A stretch of DNA of 64,000 nucleotides from Caballeronia arvi (GTDB lineage Bacteria; Pseudomonadota; Gammaproteobacteria; Burkholderiales; Burkholderiaceae). The stretch lies in the NCBI RefSeq assembly GCF_001544695.2, contig NZ_FCOM02000011.1, positions 144,752 to 208,751 of the forward strand, read 5' to 3'. Below, piece by piece: positions 24,410-34,666 of this stretch (its first letter is position 1; the number at the start of each line of letters is the position of its first letter). The notes under the pieces were generated by a model. The model was not told the origin of the DNA and ran no database searches. It saw nothing but the letters and a program-made list of their open reading frames with translations. Both the position numbers and the translations under genes were made by a program.

Positions 24410-27408
24410 GCCAGAAAGACCGACTCGGCATGGGCGGGCGCATCAACCGCGCAATTCCCGTGACCTTCACATTCAACGGCAAGACGTATCAGGGCTTTGA
24501 AGGCGATACGCTCGCTTCGGCCTTGCTTGCCAATGGCGAGCGCTTCGTTGCGCGTAGCTGGAAGTATCACCGTCCGCGCGGCATCATCACGGCGGGTGTG
24601 GAAGAGCCGAATGCAGTGGTGCAGCTCGAAACCGGCGCGTACACCGTGCCGAACGCGCGCGCCACGGAAGTCGAGCTTTATCAGGGCCTCGTCGCGACGA
24701 GCGTGAACGCGAAGCCGAGCATCGAGAAGGATCGCATGGCGGTCAACCAGAAGATCGCGCGCTTTATTCCCGCGGGCTTCTACTACAAGACGTTCATGTG
24801 GCCGCGCAAGTTGTGGCCGAAATACGAAGAAGTCATCCGCGATGCGGCGGGTCTCGGCGAAGCGCCGAAGCAACTCGACGCCGATCGCTACGACAAGTGC
24901 TTCGCGCATTGCGACGTGCTCGTGGTCGGCGGCGGGCCGTCGGGACTGGCTGCTGCGCACGCTGCGGGTTTGTCGGGCGCACGCGTGATTCTCGTCGACG
25001 ATCAACGCGAACTCGGCGGCTCGCTGCTGTCGTGCCGCGCGGAAATCGACGGCAAGCCCGCGCTGCAATGGGTGCAGAAGATCGAAGCCGAATTGCGAAA
25101 AATGCCTGACGTGAAGGTACTTTCGCGCAGCACGGCGTTCGGCTATCAGGATCACAACCTCGTCACGATCACGCAGCGTCTGACCGAACACCTGCCGGTG
25201 TCGCGTCGTCAGGGCACGCGCGAGCTGATGTGGAAAGTGCGTGCGAAGCGCGTGGTTCTCGCGACCGGTGCGCACGAGCGTCCGATCGTCTTCGGCAACA
25301 ACGATCTGCCGGGCATCATGCTGGCGTCGGCGGTGTCGACGTATCTGCATCGCTATGCGGTGCTGCCGGGCCGTCACGCGGTCGTGTTCACGAACAACGA
25401 CGACGCGTATCAATGCGCGCTCGATCTGAAGGCCGCGGGCGCCGAGGTGACCGTCGTCGATCCGCGTCCGGCCGAATCGAAGGGCACGTTGCCCGCGGCG
25501 GCGCGCCGCTACGGCGTGCGTGTGATGAACAATGCGGTCATCACCGTCGCGCGTGGCAAGTACCGCGTTGCGTCGGTCGAAGTGGCTTCGTATGCGAACG
25601 GCCAGGTGGGCCAGAAGCAAGCCGATGTCCCGTGCGATCTCGTCGTGATGTCGGGCGGCTGGAGCCCGGTGCTGCACCTGTTCGCGCAATCGGGCGGCAA
25701 GGCGCACTGGCACGACGAGAAGGCGTGCTTCGTTCCTGGCAAGGCATTGCAGGCAGAAAGCAGCGTCGGCGCATGCGCGGGCGAGTTCTCGCTGGCGCGC
25801 GGCATTCGCTTCGGCGTCGATGCGGGCGCGGATGCGGCGCGCGCGGCGGGCCATATCGTCGCGAAGCCGAAGGCCGTGCAGGTCGCCGAAATCGTCGAAG
25901 CGCCGATGATGCCGCTGTGGATCGTCGGCAACAAGGAAATGTCGACTCGTGGTCCTAAGCAATTCGTCGACTATCAGAACGATGTATCCGCTGCCGACAT
26001 CTATCTCGCCGCGCGTGAAGGCTTCGAATCCGTCGAGCACGTGAAGCGTTATACGGCGATGGGCTTCGGCACCGACCAGGGCAAGCTCGGCAACATCAAC
26101 GGCATGGCGATTCTCGCAGGCGCGCTGGGCAAGACGATTCCGGAAACCGGCACGACGACCTTCCGCCCGAACTACACGCCCGTGACCTTCGGCACGTTCG
26201 CGGGCCGCGAGCTCGGCGAGTTCCTCGATCCGGTGCGCAAGACCGCGATCCACGAATGGCACGTCGAGAACGGCGCGATGTTCGAGGACGTCGGCAACTG
26301 GAAGCGTCCGTGGTACTACCCGAAGGCCGGTGAAGACATGCACGCGGCGGTTGCGCGCGAGTCGCTCGCGGTGCGTCAGAGCGTCGGCATTCTCGATGCA
26401 TCGACGCTCGGCAAGATCGACGTTCAAGGTCCGGATTCGGCGAAGCTGCTCAACTGGATGTACACGAATCCGTGGAGCAAGCTCGAAGTTGGCAAGTGCC
26501 GCTACGGCCTGATGCTCGACGAAAACGGCATGATCTTCGACGACGGCGTCACGGTGCGCCTCGGCGAACAGCACTACATGATGACGACGACCACCGGCGG
26601 CGCGGCGCGCGTGCTGACGTGGCTCGAACGCTGGCTGCAGACCGAATGGCCCGACATGCGCGTGCGTCTCGCATCGGTGACCGATCACTGGGCGACGTTC
26701 GCGGTCGTCGGCCCGAACAGCCGCAAGGTGCTGCAGAAGGTGTGTCACGACATCGACTTTGCGAACGGGGCGTTCCCGTTCATGAGCTATCGCGATGGCA
26801 CGGTGGCGGGCGCATCGGCGCGTGTGATGCGCATCAGCTTCTCGGGCGAGCTCGCCTATGAAGTGAACGTGCCGGCGAACGTCGGTCGCGCGGTGTGGGA
26901 AGCGCTGATGCTCGCGGGCGCCGAGTTCGACATCACGCCGTATGGCACGGAAACGATGCACGTGCTGCGCGCGGAGAAGGGCTACATCATCGTCGGCCAG
27001 GATACCGATGGCTCGATGACGCCTTATGACCTCGGCATGGGCGGACTGGTGGCGAAGTCGAAAGACTTCATCGGCAAGCGTTCGCTCACGCGTTCGGATA
27101 CGGCGAAGCAGGGCCGCAAGCAGTTCGTCGGCCTGCTCACCGATGATCCTTCGGTCGTGCTGCCGGAAGGCGCGCAGATCGTCTCGGGTCCGTTCCAGGG
27201 CGACACCGCGCCGATGCTCGGACACGTGACGTCGAGCTATTACAGCCCTATTTTGAAGCGCTCGATCGCGCTGGCCGTCGTGAAGGGCGGTCTCGACAAG
27301 ATGGGCGAATCGGTTCTGATTCCGCTTGCGAACGGCAAGCGCGTCACCGCAAAAATCACCAGTTCGGTGTTCTACGACAGCGAAGGAGCACGTCAGCATG
27401 TTGAATGA
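24406..27408 (+). CDS. soxA: Sarcosine oxidase subunit alpha
   Basis: A 1000-residue subunit, full length for the family. Order of domains: N-terminal 2Fe-2S-ferredoxin-like fold without cluster (about 1-105), NAD-binding pyridine-nucleotide oxidoreductase domain ('DVLVVGGGPSGLAAA', about 168-182) and C-terminal aminomethyltransferase (GcvT) fold from about 600 on, which binds THF and forms 5,10-methylene-THF ('DLGMGGLVAKSKDFIGK' is typical). It overlaps soxD by 4 and soxG by 11 bases. The long stop-free frame on the opposite strand is an artefact of codon bias. Confidence 0.96.
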   Translation: MSQKDRLGMGGRINRAIPVTFTFNGKTYQGFEGDTLASALLANGERFVARSWKYHRPRGIITAGVEEPNAVVQLETGAYTVPNARATEVELYQGLVATSVNAKPSIEKDRMAVNQKIARFIPAGFYYKTFMWPRKLWPKYEEVIRDAAGLGEAPKQLDADRYDKCFAHCDVLVVGGGPSGLAAAHAAGLSGARVILVDDQRELGGSLLSCRAEIDGKPALQWVQKIEAELRKMPDVKVLSRSTAFGYQDHNLVTITQRLTEHLPVSRRQGTRELMWKVRAKRVVLATGAHERPIVFGNNDLPGIMLASAVSTYLHRYAVLPGRHAVVFTNNDDAYQCALDLKAAGAEVTVVDPRPAESKGTLPAAARRYGVRVMNNAVITVARGKYRVASVEVASYANGQVGQKQADVPCDLVVMSGGWSPVLHLFAQSGGKAHWHDEKACFVPGKALQAESSVGACAGEFSLARGIRFGVDAGADAARAAGHIVAKPKAVQVAEIVEAPMMPLWIVGNKEMSTRGPKQFVDYQNDVSAADIYLAAREGFESVEHVKRYTAMGFGTDQGKLGNINGMAILAGALGKTIPETGTTTFRPNYTPVTFGTFAGRELGEFLDPVRKTAIHEWHVENGAMFEDVGNWKRPWYYPKAGEDMHAAVARESLAVRQSVGILDASTLGKIDVQGPDSAKLLNWMYTNPWSKLEVGKCRYGLMLDENGMIFDDGVTVRLGEQHYMMTTTTGGAARVLTWLERWLQTEWPDMRVRLASVTDHWATFAVVGPNSRKVLQKVCHDIDFANGAFPFMSYRDGTVAGASARVMRISFSGELAYEVNVPANVGRAVWEALMLAGAEFDITPYGTETMHVLRAEKGYIIVGQDTDGSMTPYDLGMGGLVAKSKDFIGKRSLTRSDTAKQGRKQFVGLLTDDPSVVLPEGAQIVSGPFQGDTAPMLGHVTSSYYSPILKRSIALAVVKGGLDKMGESVLIPLANGKRVTAKITSSVFYDSEGARQHVE

Positions 27409-28051
27409 AGTCAAGGCATCCGCGACGGTCGTAGACCGTGCCATCAGCGGACAAGGCGTGTGGCAGGAGAGCCCGCTCGTAGGCGCCGATGCGCTCATGA
27501 AGTCGCACCAGAGCGGATCGCCGAGAGCGGTTCGCCTGACGGAGCGCCCGTTCCTCGAACTCGTGAACGTGCGTGGCGATACGCGCGATGCGGCCTTCGT
27601 GAAAGCGGTGCAGAACGTGATCGGCTGCGTGCCGCCCGAGAAGGCGAACACCATCGCGCGCGGCAACGGCTACACGATGCTGTGGCTCGGCCCAGATGAA
27701 TGGCTCGTTCGTTCCGATGCCGCGCACGACGCAGCGCGTCCCGCGCCGCTCGAAGCGAAGCTGCGCGATGCGTTCGTCGGCCAGTTCTCGGCGGCGGTGG
27801 ATATCGGCAGCGGTTACACGGTGCTCGAAATCGATGGTCCGAAGACGCGTGAGCTGCTCTCGCGCGGCTGCCCGCTCGACCTTCATCCGAAGGTCTTCGG
27901 AGAAGGCCAGTGCGCGCAGAGCCACTTCTTCAAGGCATCGATCACGTTGACGCCGCTGGGTGGCGATCGCTACGAGATCATCGTGCGCCGCAGCTTCGCC
28001 GATTACTTCGTGAAGATCATGCTCGACTCTGCCGAGCCGCTGCTCTCATGA
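27398..28051 (+). CDS. soxG: Sarcosine oxidase subunit gamma
   Basis: A 217-residue subunit with a GcvT-like N-terminal-domain fold; it packs against SoxA. Recognisable blocks are 'LWLGPDEWLV', 'DIGSGYTVLEI' and 'SFADYFVKIMLDSAEPL'. The start lies inside the end of soxA ('CAGC-ATG'), with 'AGGAGC' ahead of it. The stop overlaps the next start by 4 bases. Confidence 0.93.
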   Translation: MLNEVKASATVVDRAISGQGVWQESPLVGADALMKSHQSGSPRAVRLTERPFLELVNVRGDTRDAAFVKAVQNVIGCVPPEKANTIARGNGYTMLWLGPDEWLVRSDAAHDAARPAPLEAKLRDAFVGQFSAAVDIGSGYTVLEIDGPKTRELLSRGCPLDLHPKVFGEGQCAQSHFFKASITLTPLGGDRYEIIVRRSFADYFVKIMLDSAEPLLS

Positions 28052-28482
28052 AGCCTTTCGAGCCGCTCGAGGTTGGAGGGCAGGGCTGGCGCGTGGTCGT
28101 CGATGAGTTGATCGTGAAGACGCGCGTCGGCCTGTACGAGCATGAGCATGAGGGTCCGCAGCCCGTCTGCATCGATGCGAGCCTGCGCTATCGCGAGATG
28201 CCGCACGAATCGAGCGATGGCCTCATCGATTACGAAGCGTGGTGCAATCGCGTGAGCGCGTTTCTCGAGACGAAGCCGCATACGCGTCTGCTCGAAACGC
28301 TCGCGGTCGAGATCGCCGCGCTGTCTTTCGATGAATGGCCCGCGCTCGATGGGCTCACGCTCACGCTGCACAAGCCGAAGATTCGCGAAGGCACGAAGCG
28401 TCTCGGGTTCGAACTCGACTGGCGTCGCGCGGACTACGATGCGTGGCGTCTGAAAGCCGCCGCGCGCCACGCGTCCGTGTGA
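28048..28482 (+). CDS. Dihydroneopterin aldolase (FolB)-like protein in the sarcosine oxidase operon
   Basis: A 144-residue T-fold protein. 'VVVDELIVKTRVGLYEHEHEG' corresponds to the FolB N-terminal strand-helix, with the pterin-interacting region further on ('LLETLAVEIAALSF') and the C-terminal 'LTLHKPKIREGTKRLGFEL'. FolB converts dihydroneopterin to 6-hydroxymethyl-dihydropterin in folate synthesis. In a sarcosine oxidase operon it could raise folate supply for C1 capture, a known association in Proteobacteria. Overlaps soxG (ATGA) and the next gene (TGATG), so translation is tightly coupled. Confidence 0.85.
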   Translation: MKPFEPLEVGGQGWRVVVDELIVKTRVGLYEHEHEGPQPVCIDASLRYREMPHESSDGLIDYEAWCNRVSAFLETKPHTRLLETLAVEIAALSFDEWPALDGLTLTLHKPKIREGTKRLGFELDWRRADYDAWRLKAAARHASV

Positions 28483-28745
28483 TGAACGCGTCACGCGACA
28501 CCGCCGCGCAGCTTTCCGTACGTGCGTGCAAGAAGCACGATGCGGGCGCGGCGCTCGCGCTGCTCGATCGAAGCATTGCGCTGAAGCATCGGCGCATCGC
28601 GTTGATTCGCTATCTTCATGCGCAGTATCTCGATGCGCCGCTCGAAGCGCGGCACCACGATTATGTGAAGACGATCGCGGCGCGGCTCAGCCCGGAAGCG
28701 TTGATGCAGATCGCCGCGGCGGCGCGCGCCCGCTTCGGCGCATGA
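28482..28745 (+). CDS. Hypothetical protein at the end of the sox operon
   Basis: An 87-residue, basic, Ala/Arg-rich, probably all-helical protein. No family recognised. Its start shares one base with the stop of the FolB-like gene (TGATG), which argues strongly that it is a real, co-translated gene. 'RYLHAQYLDAPLEARHHDYV' is its most distinctive segment. Confidence 0.6.
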   Translation: MNASRDTAAQLSVRACKKHDAGAALALLDRSIALKHRRIALIRYLHAQYLDAPLEARHHDYVKTIAARLSPEALMQIAAAARARFGA

Positions 28746-28853
28746 CGTATCCGCACTATTCGATGACGCAAATCCTCTGATGCAGAGAATTATGTTGGCG
28801 TCTACTGAAGTCATCTGAACTTACGCGGCGCACGCCGCATCGAGAGGGATGAC

Positions 28854-30272
28854 ATGTCTTTCGCCACGCAGCCACGCGCGAGCGCTGCGGCACGGCTCGA
28901 ACGCCTGCCGTTTTCCGGGTATCACCGCACGATCTTCATCATCATCGCGATCGCGTTCTTCTTCGATTCGGTCGATCTCGGGACGATGACTTTCGTGCTC
29001 GGTTCAATCAAGACCGAGTTTGGTTTATCGACTGCAACGGCGGGTCTCGTCGCGAGCGCGAGCTTCTTCGGCATGGTGCTGGGCGCCGCGGTTGCGGGCT
29101 TGCTTGCGGATCGCTTCGGAAGACGGCCTGTGTTCCAGTGGAGCATGGTGTTGTGGGGTCTTGCGTCGTATCTGTGCTCGACCGCGCAATCCGTCGATGC
29201 GCTGATTTTTTATCGTGTGCTGCTGGGTATCGGCATGGGCATGGAGTTTCCGATCGCGCAGACCTTGCTGTCGGAATTCGTGCCGACTGCATCGCGCGGC
29301 CGCCTGATCGCGCTGATGGATGGCTTCTGGCCGCTCGGGTTCATCGCGTCGGGCGTGGTGTCGTACTTCGTGCTGCCGAAGTTCGGTTGGCGCACGGAGT
29401 TCGCGTTGCTCGCGATTCCGGCGGTGTTCGTGCTGATCGTGCGTCGCGTGGTGCCGGAGTCGCCGCGCTGGCTGGAGCATCGCGGACGCTTCGATGAAGC
29501 GGACCGTGTGCTTGCCGATGTCGAAGTGAAGGTGATGAAGGCGAAAGGCCTGAGCCGGTTGCCGCCGCCTTCGATGCTCGCCGAGCCGCCCGCGCATCGC
29601 GGAACGGGGGCGTTTCGCGAGATCTGGAGCGCCGCGTATCGGCGTCGCACGGTGATGGTGTGGATGCTGTGGTTCTTCGCGCTGCTCGGGTTTTATGGGC
29701 TGACGTCGTGGCTGGGCGCGTTGATGCAGCAGGCTGGTTTTGCCGTGACGAAGTCGGTGCTTTATACGGTGCTGATTTCGCTTGGCGGCGTGCCGGGATT
29801 CTTGTGCGCGGCGTGGCTCGTCGAGCGATGGGGACGCAAGCCGGCTTGCATCGCATCGCTTTTGGGTAGCGGCGTGATGGCTTACGTGTACGGACAGACC
29901 GCGTTGCATGCCGAAACGCCGACGTTGCTCATCTGCGCAGGGCTGGCGATGCAGTTCTTTCTCTTCGCGATGTGGGCCGTGCTTTATACCTATACGCCCG
30001 AGTTGTACGGGACGGGGGCGCGGGCGACGGGGTCGGGTTTCGCGTCGGCGATCGGGCGTGTGGGGTCGTTGATCGGGCCTTATGTCGTGGGTGTGGTGTT
30101 GCCTGTGTTCGGGCAGGGCGGGATATTTTCGCTGGGCGCGGCTTGTTTCGTGGTGGCGGCTTCGGCCGTTTGGGTGTTGGGTATCGAAACGAAAGGGCTT
30201 GCGTTGGAGACGCTGGTCTCCGAAGCGGAGGAGCAGGAAGGGAGTGGCGTGCTGGCTTCGGCCAGGGAGTGA
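28854..30272 (+). CDS. MFS transporter, metabolite:H+ symporter type
   Basis: A 472-residue, 12-TM major facilitator. 'DSVDLGTMTFVLGSIKTEFG' (TM1, acidic residue as in aromatic acid and carboxylate symporters), 'GLLADRFGRRPVF' (motif A), 'PESPRWLEHRGR' after TM6 and 'LYTYTPELYGTGARATGSG' in the C-half place it near the AAHS/NiaP-type uptake carriers. The substrate is unknown; its location just after the sox operon (108 bp) suggests import of an amine or carboxylate of the same pathway. A strong terminator follows. Confidence 0.88.
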   Translation: MSFATQPRASAAARLERLPFSGYHRTIFIIIAIAFFFDSVDLGTMTFVLGSIKTEFGLSTATAGLVASASFFGMVLGAAVAGLLADRFGRRPVFQWSMVLWGLASYLCSTAQSVDALIFYRVLLGIGMGMEFPIAQTLLSEFVPTASRGRLIALMDGFWPLGFIASGVVSYFVLPKFGWRTEFALLAIPAVFVLIVRRVVPESPRWLEHRGRFDEADRVLADVEVKVMKAKGLSRLPPPSMLAEPPAHRGTGAFREIWSAAYRRRTVMVWMLWFFALLGFYGLTSWLGALMQQAGFAVTKSVLYTVLISLGGVPGFLCAAWLVERWGRKPACIASLLGSGVMAYVYGQTALHAETPTLLICAGLAMQFFLFAMWAVLYTYTPELYGTGARATGSGFASAIGRVGSLIGPYVVGVVLPVFGQGGIFSLGAACFVVAASAVWVLGIETKGLALETLVSEAEEQEGSGVLASARE

Positions 30273-30304
30273 GTTTGCAGGTGTATGAGGTAGGGCGATT
30301 TTAG

Positions 30305-30329
30305 GGCCGCGCTTGCGCGGCCTTTTTTT
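30305..30329 (+). terminator. Rho-independent terminator after the MFS gene
   Basis: GGCCGCGC (30305-30312), loop TT, GCGCGGCC (30315-30322), then seven T. It ends the sdaA/sox/MFS block. Confidence 0.92.
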
Positions 30330-31006
30330 GTCCGGTGCCGTGGAAACGATAGGTAAGTGTTTTGCTGAACGGTATTCGCCTGTAAAAAACATAAGGTGTA
30401 AATTCTGCCGCCGACCTAACTAGTCATTTCACGGTGACATGTCGTTCATTTCAAGGCGAAGCCGATACAAGCGAATTCACGATCGATACATGAGCGTAAT
30501 TCAGCGCGTAAAGCACAAATACGAGCTTATTGACTTATTGAAGTTTACGCATTAATATGTTCTCACTTTCGCTTGGCGCTTCAGTCGTCGAGCAGCAGTA
30601 GTGTTTTGAAAAATCCGACCCTCAGATTTTCGCAGTATTTCATCCATTTCACTCTCGATATCTGAAAGCGGAGAGGCATGCCTAGCTCCGTCTCGACTTC
30701 TTTTATTTCTTGCGAGGAGGCGAATGTAATTATAGCCGCGTAGACCGAGTCTTATTTATTCCATAAGCTGAGCGTACATGCCGCGCTCACGGTACGGGCT
30801 GCTTGTCGGCCATCGTCAACACCTCGCGTGTGCACAAACGACCCGATTCGGGTCGAATAATCTCTTCTAGATCTTCCGCTGATTAGGGCTTCGACGCTTT
30901 CATGCTTCGAGGTTGGACACCTTTACCGCTGCTATCTGCTCTTTCGCGCCGCCGAGAGCTCGTGCCGCGTCGTTCGTGCATTTCAACCCCGCTACTCTTC
31001 TCAACT
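30330..31006. other. Low-GC intergenic region with gene debris
   Basis: About 680 bp of much lower GC than the rest, between the MFS terminator and the broken toxin gene. A 38-codon + strand frame (30439-30555, MSFISRRSRY...) and a longer start-less minus-strand frame over about 30570-30770 (ending in 'RLKRQAKVRTY') are open, but neither has a convincing start or a recognisable family. I read the region as acquired and decaying DNA. Confidence 0.5.
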
Positions 31007-31303
31007 ATGAAAAAAATCGAGTATTTGACGGAATTCCATTGATCATTTAACAAACTTCGTAATCTCAATGCCAGAAGAAATGTGCGACAACGGCTGTCTA
31101 GAGCAGAGAGAGACGGTCGATTTAGTGACTGTTCTTCAGTTGGAGAAGGTGTGTCTGAGATCAAGATTGATATTGGGCCTGGTTATCGTATCTACTTTGC
31201 ATACAGAAAAAACAAAGTCTTTATACTGTTATTTGGCAACAAATCTTCACAAGAAAGGGATATCAAGCGAGCGCAACAAATGGCGAAAAGACTAAGTCGA
31301 TGA
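31007..31303 (+). pseudogene. RelE/HigB-type addiction module toxin, interrupted by an in-frame stop
   Basis: Reading from ATG 31007 gives MKKIEYLTEFH, then TGA (31040-31042), then SFNKLRNLNARRN and on to the natural stop at 31301-31303, 98 codons in one frame. After the stop the product matches the killer-protein family of RelE-type toxins, with 'GEGVSEIKIDIGPGYRIYFA' and 'ILLFGNKSSQERDIKRA'. Members usually have a Trp just before the 'NKLRD' segment, so a TGG-to-TGA change explains the break. A shorter product from an internal ATG (31082) would lack the N-terminal strand and helix. The antitoxin gene normally found just downstream is missing. Confidence 0.8.
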
Positions 31304-31393
31304 GGTATCAGATGATGGCGTCAGGAATAGTCCTTCCCCATCGCGCTACTACCTTTTACTAATTCTTCGATCTGAAGAAATCTGAGATGACTT

Positions 31394-31414
31394 GGGCTGG
31401 AATCCCTCCAGCCC
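31394..31414. terminator. Hairpin between toxin remnant and betA end
   Basis: GGGCTGGA (31394-31401) pairs with TCCAGCCC (31407-31414), loop ATCCC. It lies 42 bp beyond the betA stop on the minus strand. The following U tract is poor, so its terminator role is uncertain. Confidence 0.4.
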
Positions 31415-31456
31415 GAGAAGCATCCGAAGCGGCCCTAGTGTATGAGAGAGAGTCGG

Positions 31457-33160
31457 CTATGCGTCAACGTGCCGCCCAGCATCGACGCTGCTATACCTCC
31501 GTGCCCTTTTCCCCCTCGCGACGAAATAAGCCGTATCCACCCTCCCCAACGCCTCCCGCCCCCGCACCCGATCCGCAATCTTCTCCGCCAACATGATGGT
31601 CGGCGCATTGAGATTCCCCGTCGTGATCTGCGGCATGATCGACGCATCGACAACGCGCAAGCCTTCCATCCCATGCACGCGTCCTTCGCCATCAACCACA
31701 GCCATATCGTCATACCCCATCTTGCACGAGCACGATGGATGAAAGGCCGTCTCCGCCTTCGCCCTCACGAACGCATCGAGCTCATCATCGCTACTGAGAT
31801 CATCGGACGGATGCAGCTCACGTCCGCGATACCGCGCAAGCGCCGGCTGCCGCATGATTTCCCGCGTGATGCGAATCGCATCCCTAAACTCGCGCCAGTC
31901 CAACGTATCGGCCATGTAGTTGAAGAGAATGCTCGGATGCGCGTTCGGATCGCGCGACGTGAGCTTCACGCGCCCGCGACTCGGTGAACGCATCGATCCG
32001 ACGTGCGCCTGAAACCCATGCATCCTGATCGGATTCGATCCGTTGTAGTTGATCGCCACCGGCAGAAAGTGATACTGGATGTTCGGCCACAAATCATCGT
32101 CGCGCGTTCGGATGAAACCGCCCGCTTCGAACTGATTGCTCGCGCCGATGCCCGTGCCGTTTAACATCCATTCGAGCCCGATCGCCGGCTGATTCCACCA
32201 CTGCAACGCCGGATACAAAGACACTGGTTCCTTGCACTCGTACTGCATGTACATCTCGAGGTGGTCCTGCAAGTTCTCACCGACGCCCGGCAGATCATGC
32301 ACGACAGAAATCTCCAGCTCCTTCAGCCAATCAGACCGCCCCACGCCCGAGCGCTGCAATAACTGAGGCGATGCAATCGCGCCGCTGCAAACCAGCACTT
32401 CACGCCGCACATGCGCCGTCACACGCTGCCCGCCATGTACATAAGCGACACCGATCGCACGCTTGCCGGAGAACAACACGCGATCCGTTACCGCATGCGT
32501 CACGATCGTCAGACCAGCGCGATGCTTCGCGCGATCCAGATACCCGCGCGCCGTGCTCGCGCGCCGTCCGTTCGCGGTCACGGTGCGATCCATCGGACCG
32601 AACCCTTCCTGCTGATAACCGTTGAGATCTTCCGTGCGCGGATAGCCTGCCTGCACGCCGGCCTCGACCATCGCCGCGAAAAGCGGATTGTTGCCGGGCT
32701 TGCTCGTCGTCACATGCACGGGACCATCGCCGCCGTGATACGCATTCGGCCCGATATCGCGCGTCTCCGCCTTGCGAAAATACGGCAGACAGTCGAGATA
32801 ACTCCAGTTCTCGAGACCGGACATCGAAGCCCAGTTGTCGTAATCGAGCGCATTGCCGCGGATATAGCACATGCCGTTGATAAGCGACGATCCACCCAGC
32901 CCCTTGCCGCGTCCGCACTCCATGCGACGGTTGTTCATATGCGGCTCGGGCTCCGTTTCATACGCCCAGTTATAGCGCCTCCCCTGCAACGGATAAGCCA
33001 GCGCCGCCGGCATCTGCGTGCGAAAGTCGAAGCGATAGTCCGGCCCGCCCGCTTCGAGCAGCAGCACGGTCACGTCGTCGTCTTCGGTGAGGCGCGACGC
33101 GAGCACGTTGCCCGCCGATCCCGCGCCGACGATGATGTAGTCGTATTCATTCGCGCTCAT
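31457..33160 (-). CDS. betA: Choline dehydrogenase
   Basis: A 567-residue GMC-family FAD enzyme. The FAD motif '[17 protein letters not shown]' is at residues 6-22, and GMC signatures '[15 protein letters not shown]' and '[17 protein letters not shown]' are present; the C-terminal '[17 protein letters not shown]' supplies catalytic-site residues. It oxidises choline to betaine aldehyde at the membrane. Two ATGs are close together; the second (33160) is preferred because GAGGAG ends 7 bases before it, while it is only 1 base from the first (33166). The gap to betB is 11 bp. The last ~25 residues (Arg-rich) are longer than in E. coli BetA. Confidence 0.95.
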   Translation of the reverse strand: MSANEYDYIIVGAGSAGNVLASRLTEDDDVTVLLLEAGGPDYRFDFRTQMPAALAYPLQGRRYNWAYETEPEPHMNNRRMECGRGKGLGGSSLINGMCYIRGNALDYDNWASMSGLENWSYLDCLPYFRKAETRDIGPNAYHGGDGPVHVTTSKPGNNPLFAAMVEAGVQAGYPRTEDLNGYQQEGFGPMDRTVTANGRRASTARGYLDRAKHRAGLTIVTHAVTDRVLFSGKRAIGVAYVHGGQRVTAHVRREVLVCSGAIASPQLLQRSGVGRSDWLKELEISVVHDLPGVGENLQDHLEMYMQYECKEPVSLYPALQWWNQPAIGLEWMLNGTGIGASNQFEAGGFIRTRDDDLWPNIQYHFLPVAINYNGSNPIRMHGFQAHVGSMRSPSRGRVKLTSRDPNAHPSILFNYMADTLDWREFRDAIRITREIMRQPALARYRGRELHPSDDLSSDDELDAFVRAKAETAFHPSCSCKMGYDDMAVVDGEGRVHGMEGLRVVDASIMPQITTGNLNAPTIMLAEKIADRVRGREALGRVDTAYFVARGKRARRYSSVDAGRHVDA

Positions 33161-33171
33161 CGACATGCTCC

Positions 33172-34641
33172 TCAAAACACCGGCTGATAAGGACCGAGCT
33201 CGACCTGCACGGACTTGATGCGCGTATAGGCGTGCAATGTCGCAATGCCGTTCTCGCGTCCGATGCCCGACTGCTTGTAACCGCCCACAGGCATTTCCGC
33301 GGGCGATTCGCCCCATGTATTGATCCAGCAAATACCCGCTTCCAGCCGATGAATCACGCGATGCGCACGCGACAGGTTCTCCGTCACGACGCCCGCAGCT
33401 AATCCGTACTCCGTATCATTGGCGCGTTCGATCAATTCGTCTTCGTCATCGAATGCGAGGATGCTCATTACCGGACCAAAGATCTCTTCGCGCACGATAC
33501 GCATGTCGTCGCGGCAATCGGCGAACACGGTCGGCTCGACATACTGACCGCGCGCGAACGTGCCATCGGCGAGACGCGCACCGCCCGCGACGAGCCGCGC
33601 GCCCTCGCGCTTGCCGCTCTCGATGAAGCCGAGCACCTTCTGCAATTGCGCCGCGCTCACGAGCGGCCCGAAGTTGGTAGTGGGATCATCGGGCGCGCCG
33701 ATGCGAATGCGCTTCACGCGCTGCGCAATCAAGGCTTCGAACTTATCGATGACACCGCGCTCCACGAACACGCGCGTGCCATTCGTGCATACCTGTCCCG
33801 AGCTGAAGAAGTTCGCGCTCATCGCGATATCGGCGGCGCGTTCGAGGTTCGCATCATCGAAGACGATGAGCGGCGACTTGCCGCCGAGCTCCATCGTCAC
33901 TTCCTTGAGCGTCGATCCGCCCGCGCGCGCCATCACGTTCTTGCCGGTCTCGACGCCGCCAGTGAACGATATCTTCTCGATGCCGGTATGCTCCGCGAGC
34001 ATTGCGCCGACGCGTCCATCGCCCTGCACGACGTTGAAGACGCCCGCCGGCACGCCCGCTTCGCTATAGATTTCCGCGAGCTTCAGCGCGGTCAGCGGCG
34101 TGACTTCGCTCGGCTTGAAGATCATCGCGTTGCCGGCTGCGAGCGCGGGCGCGGACTTCCAGCACGCGATCTGAATCGGGTAATTCCATGCGCCGATGCC
34201 CGCGCACACGCCGAGCGGCTCGCGCCGCGTATACACGAACGATGATTCGCGCAGCGGAATCTGCTCGCCTTCGATTGCCGTCGCGAGTCCCGCGTAATAC
34301 TCGATGACATCCGCGCCCGTGACGATATCGACGGCGCGTGTTTCCGCGATCGGCTTGCCCGTGTCGCGCGTTTCGATCGCGGCGAGCTCGTCATTGCGCG
34401 CGCGAAGCAAATCGACTGCGCGCCGCAAGATGCGCGAGCGCTGCATCGCGGTCATCGCGGCCCATTCGCGCTGGCCTTCACGCGCCGATCGCACCGCGCG
34501 ATCGATATCTGCCTGCGACGCCTGCTGCACCCGCGCGAGCGTTTCGCCCGTCGCGGGATCGAGCGTGTCGAAGGTTTCGCCGCTGGTTGCATCGACGTAT
34601 TCGCCGCCGATATAAAGCCGTTGCTCTCCGAATGCGGACAT
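33172..34641 (-). CDS. betB: Betaine aldehyde dehydrogenase
   Basis: A 489-residue aldehyde dehydrogenase. The catalytic Glu lies in '[11 protein letters not shown]' and the catalytic Cys in '[14 protein letters not shown]'; '[19 protein letters not shown]' near the C-terminus is typical for BetB. It oxidises betaine aldehyde to glycine betaine with NAD(P)+. The start at [10 protein letters not shown] has 'AAGGGAG' upstream; the 21-codon extension to an upstream Met overlaps betI and is rejected. Middle gene of betIBA. Confidence 0.96.
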   Translation of the reverse strand: MSAFGEQRLYIGGEYVDATSGETFDTLDPATGETLARVQQASQADIDRAVRSAREGQREWAAMTAMQRSRILRRAVDLLRARNDELAAIETRDTGKPIAETRAVDIVTGADVIEYYAGLATAIEGEQIPLRESSFVYTRREPLGVCAGIGAWNYPIQIACWKSAPALAAGNAMIFKPSEVTPLTALKLAEIYSEAGVPAGVFNVVQGDGRVGAMLAEHTGIEKISFTGGVETGKNVMARAGGSTLKEVTMELGGKSPLIVFDDANLERAADIAMSANFFSSGQVCTNGTRVFVERGVIDKFEALIAQRVKRIRIGAPDDPTTNFGPLVSAAQLQKVLGFIESGKREGARLVAGGARLADGTFARGQYVEPTVFADCRDDMRIVREEIFGPVMSILAFDDEDELIERANDTEYGLAAGVVTENLSRAHRVIHRLEAGICWINTWGESPAEMPVGGYKQSGIGRENGIATLHAYTRIKSVQVELGPYQPVF

Positions 34642-34666
34642 GTCGCGCTCCCTTAAAAGTATTGGC

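Noticed and set aside
24349..27666. 1105-codon open frame on the minus strand across soxA
   Set aside because: It is antisense to a clearly identified 1000-residue soxA. The Arg/His/Ala-rich composition and lack of any family are typical for stop-free shadows in high-GC genes.
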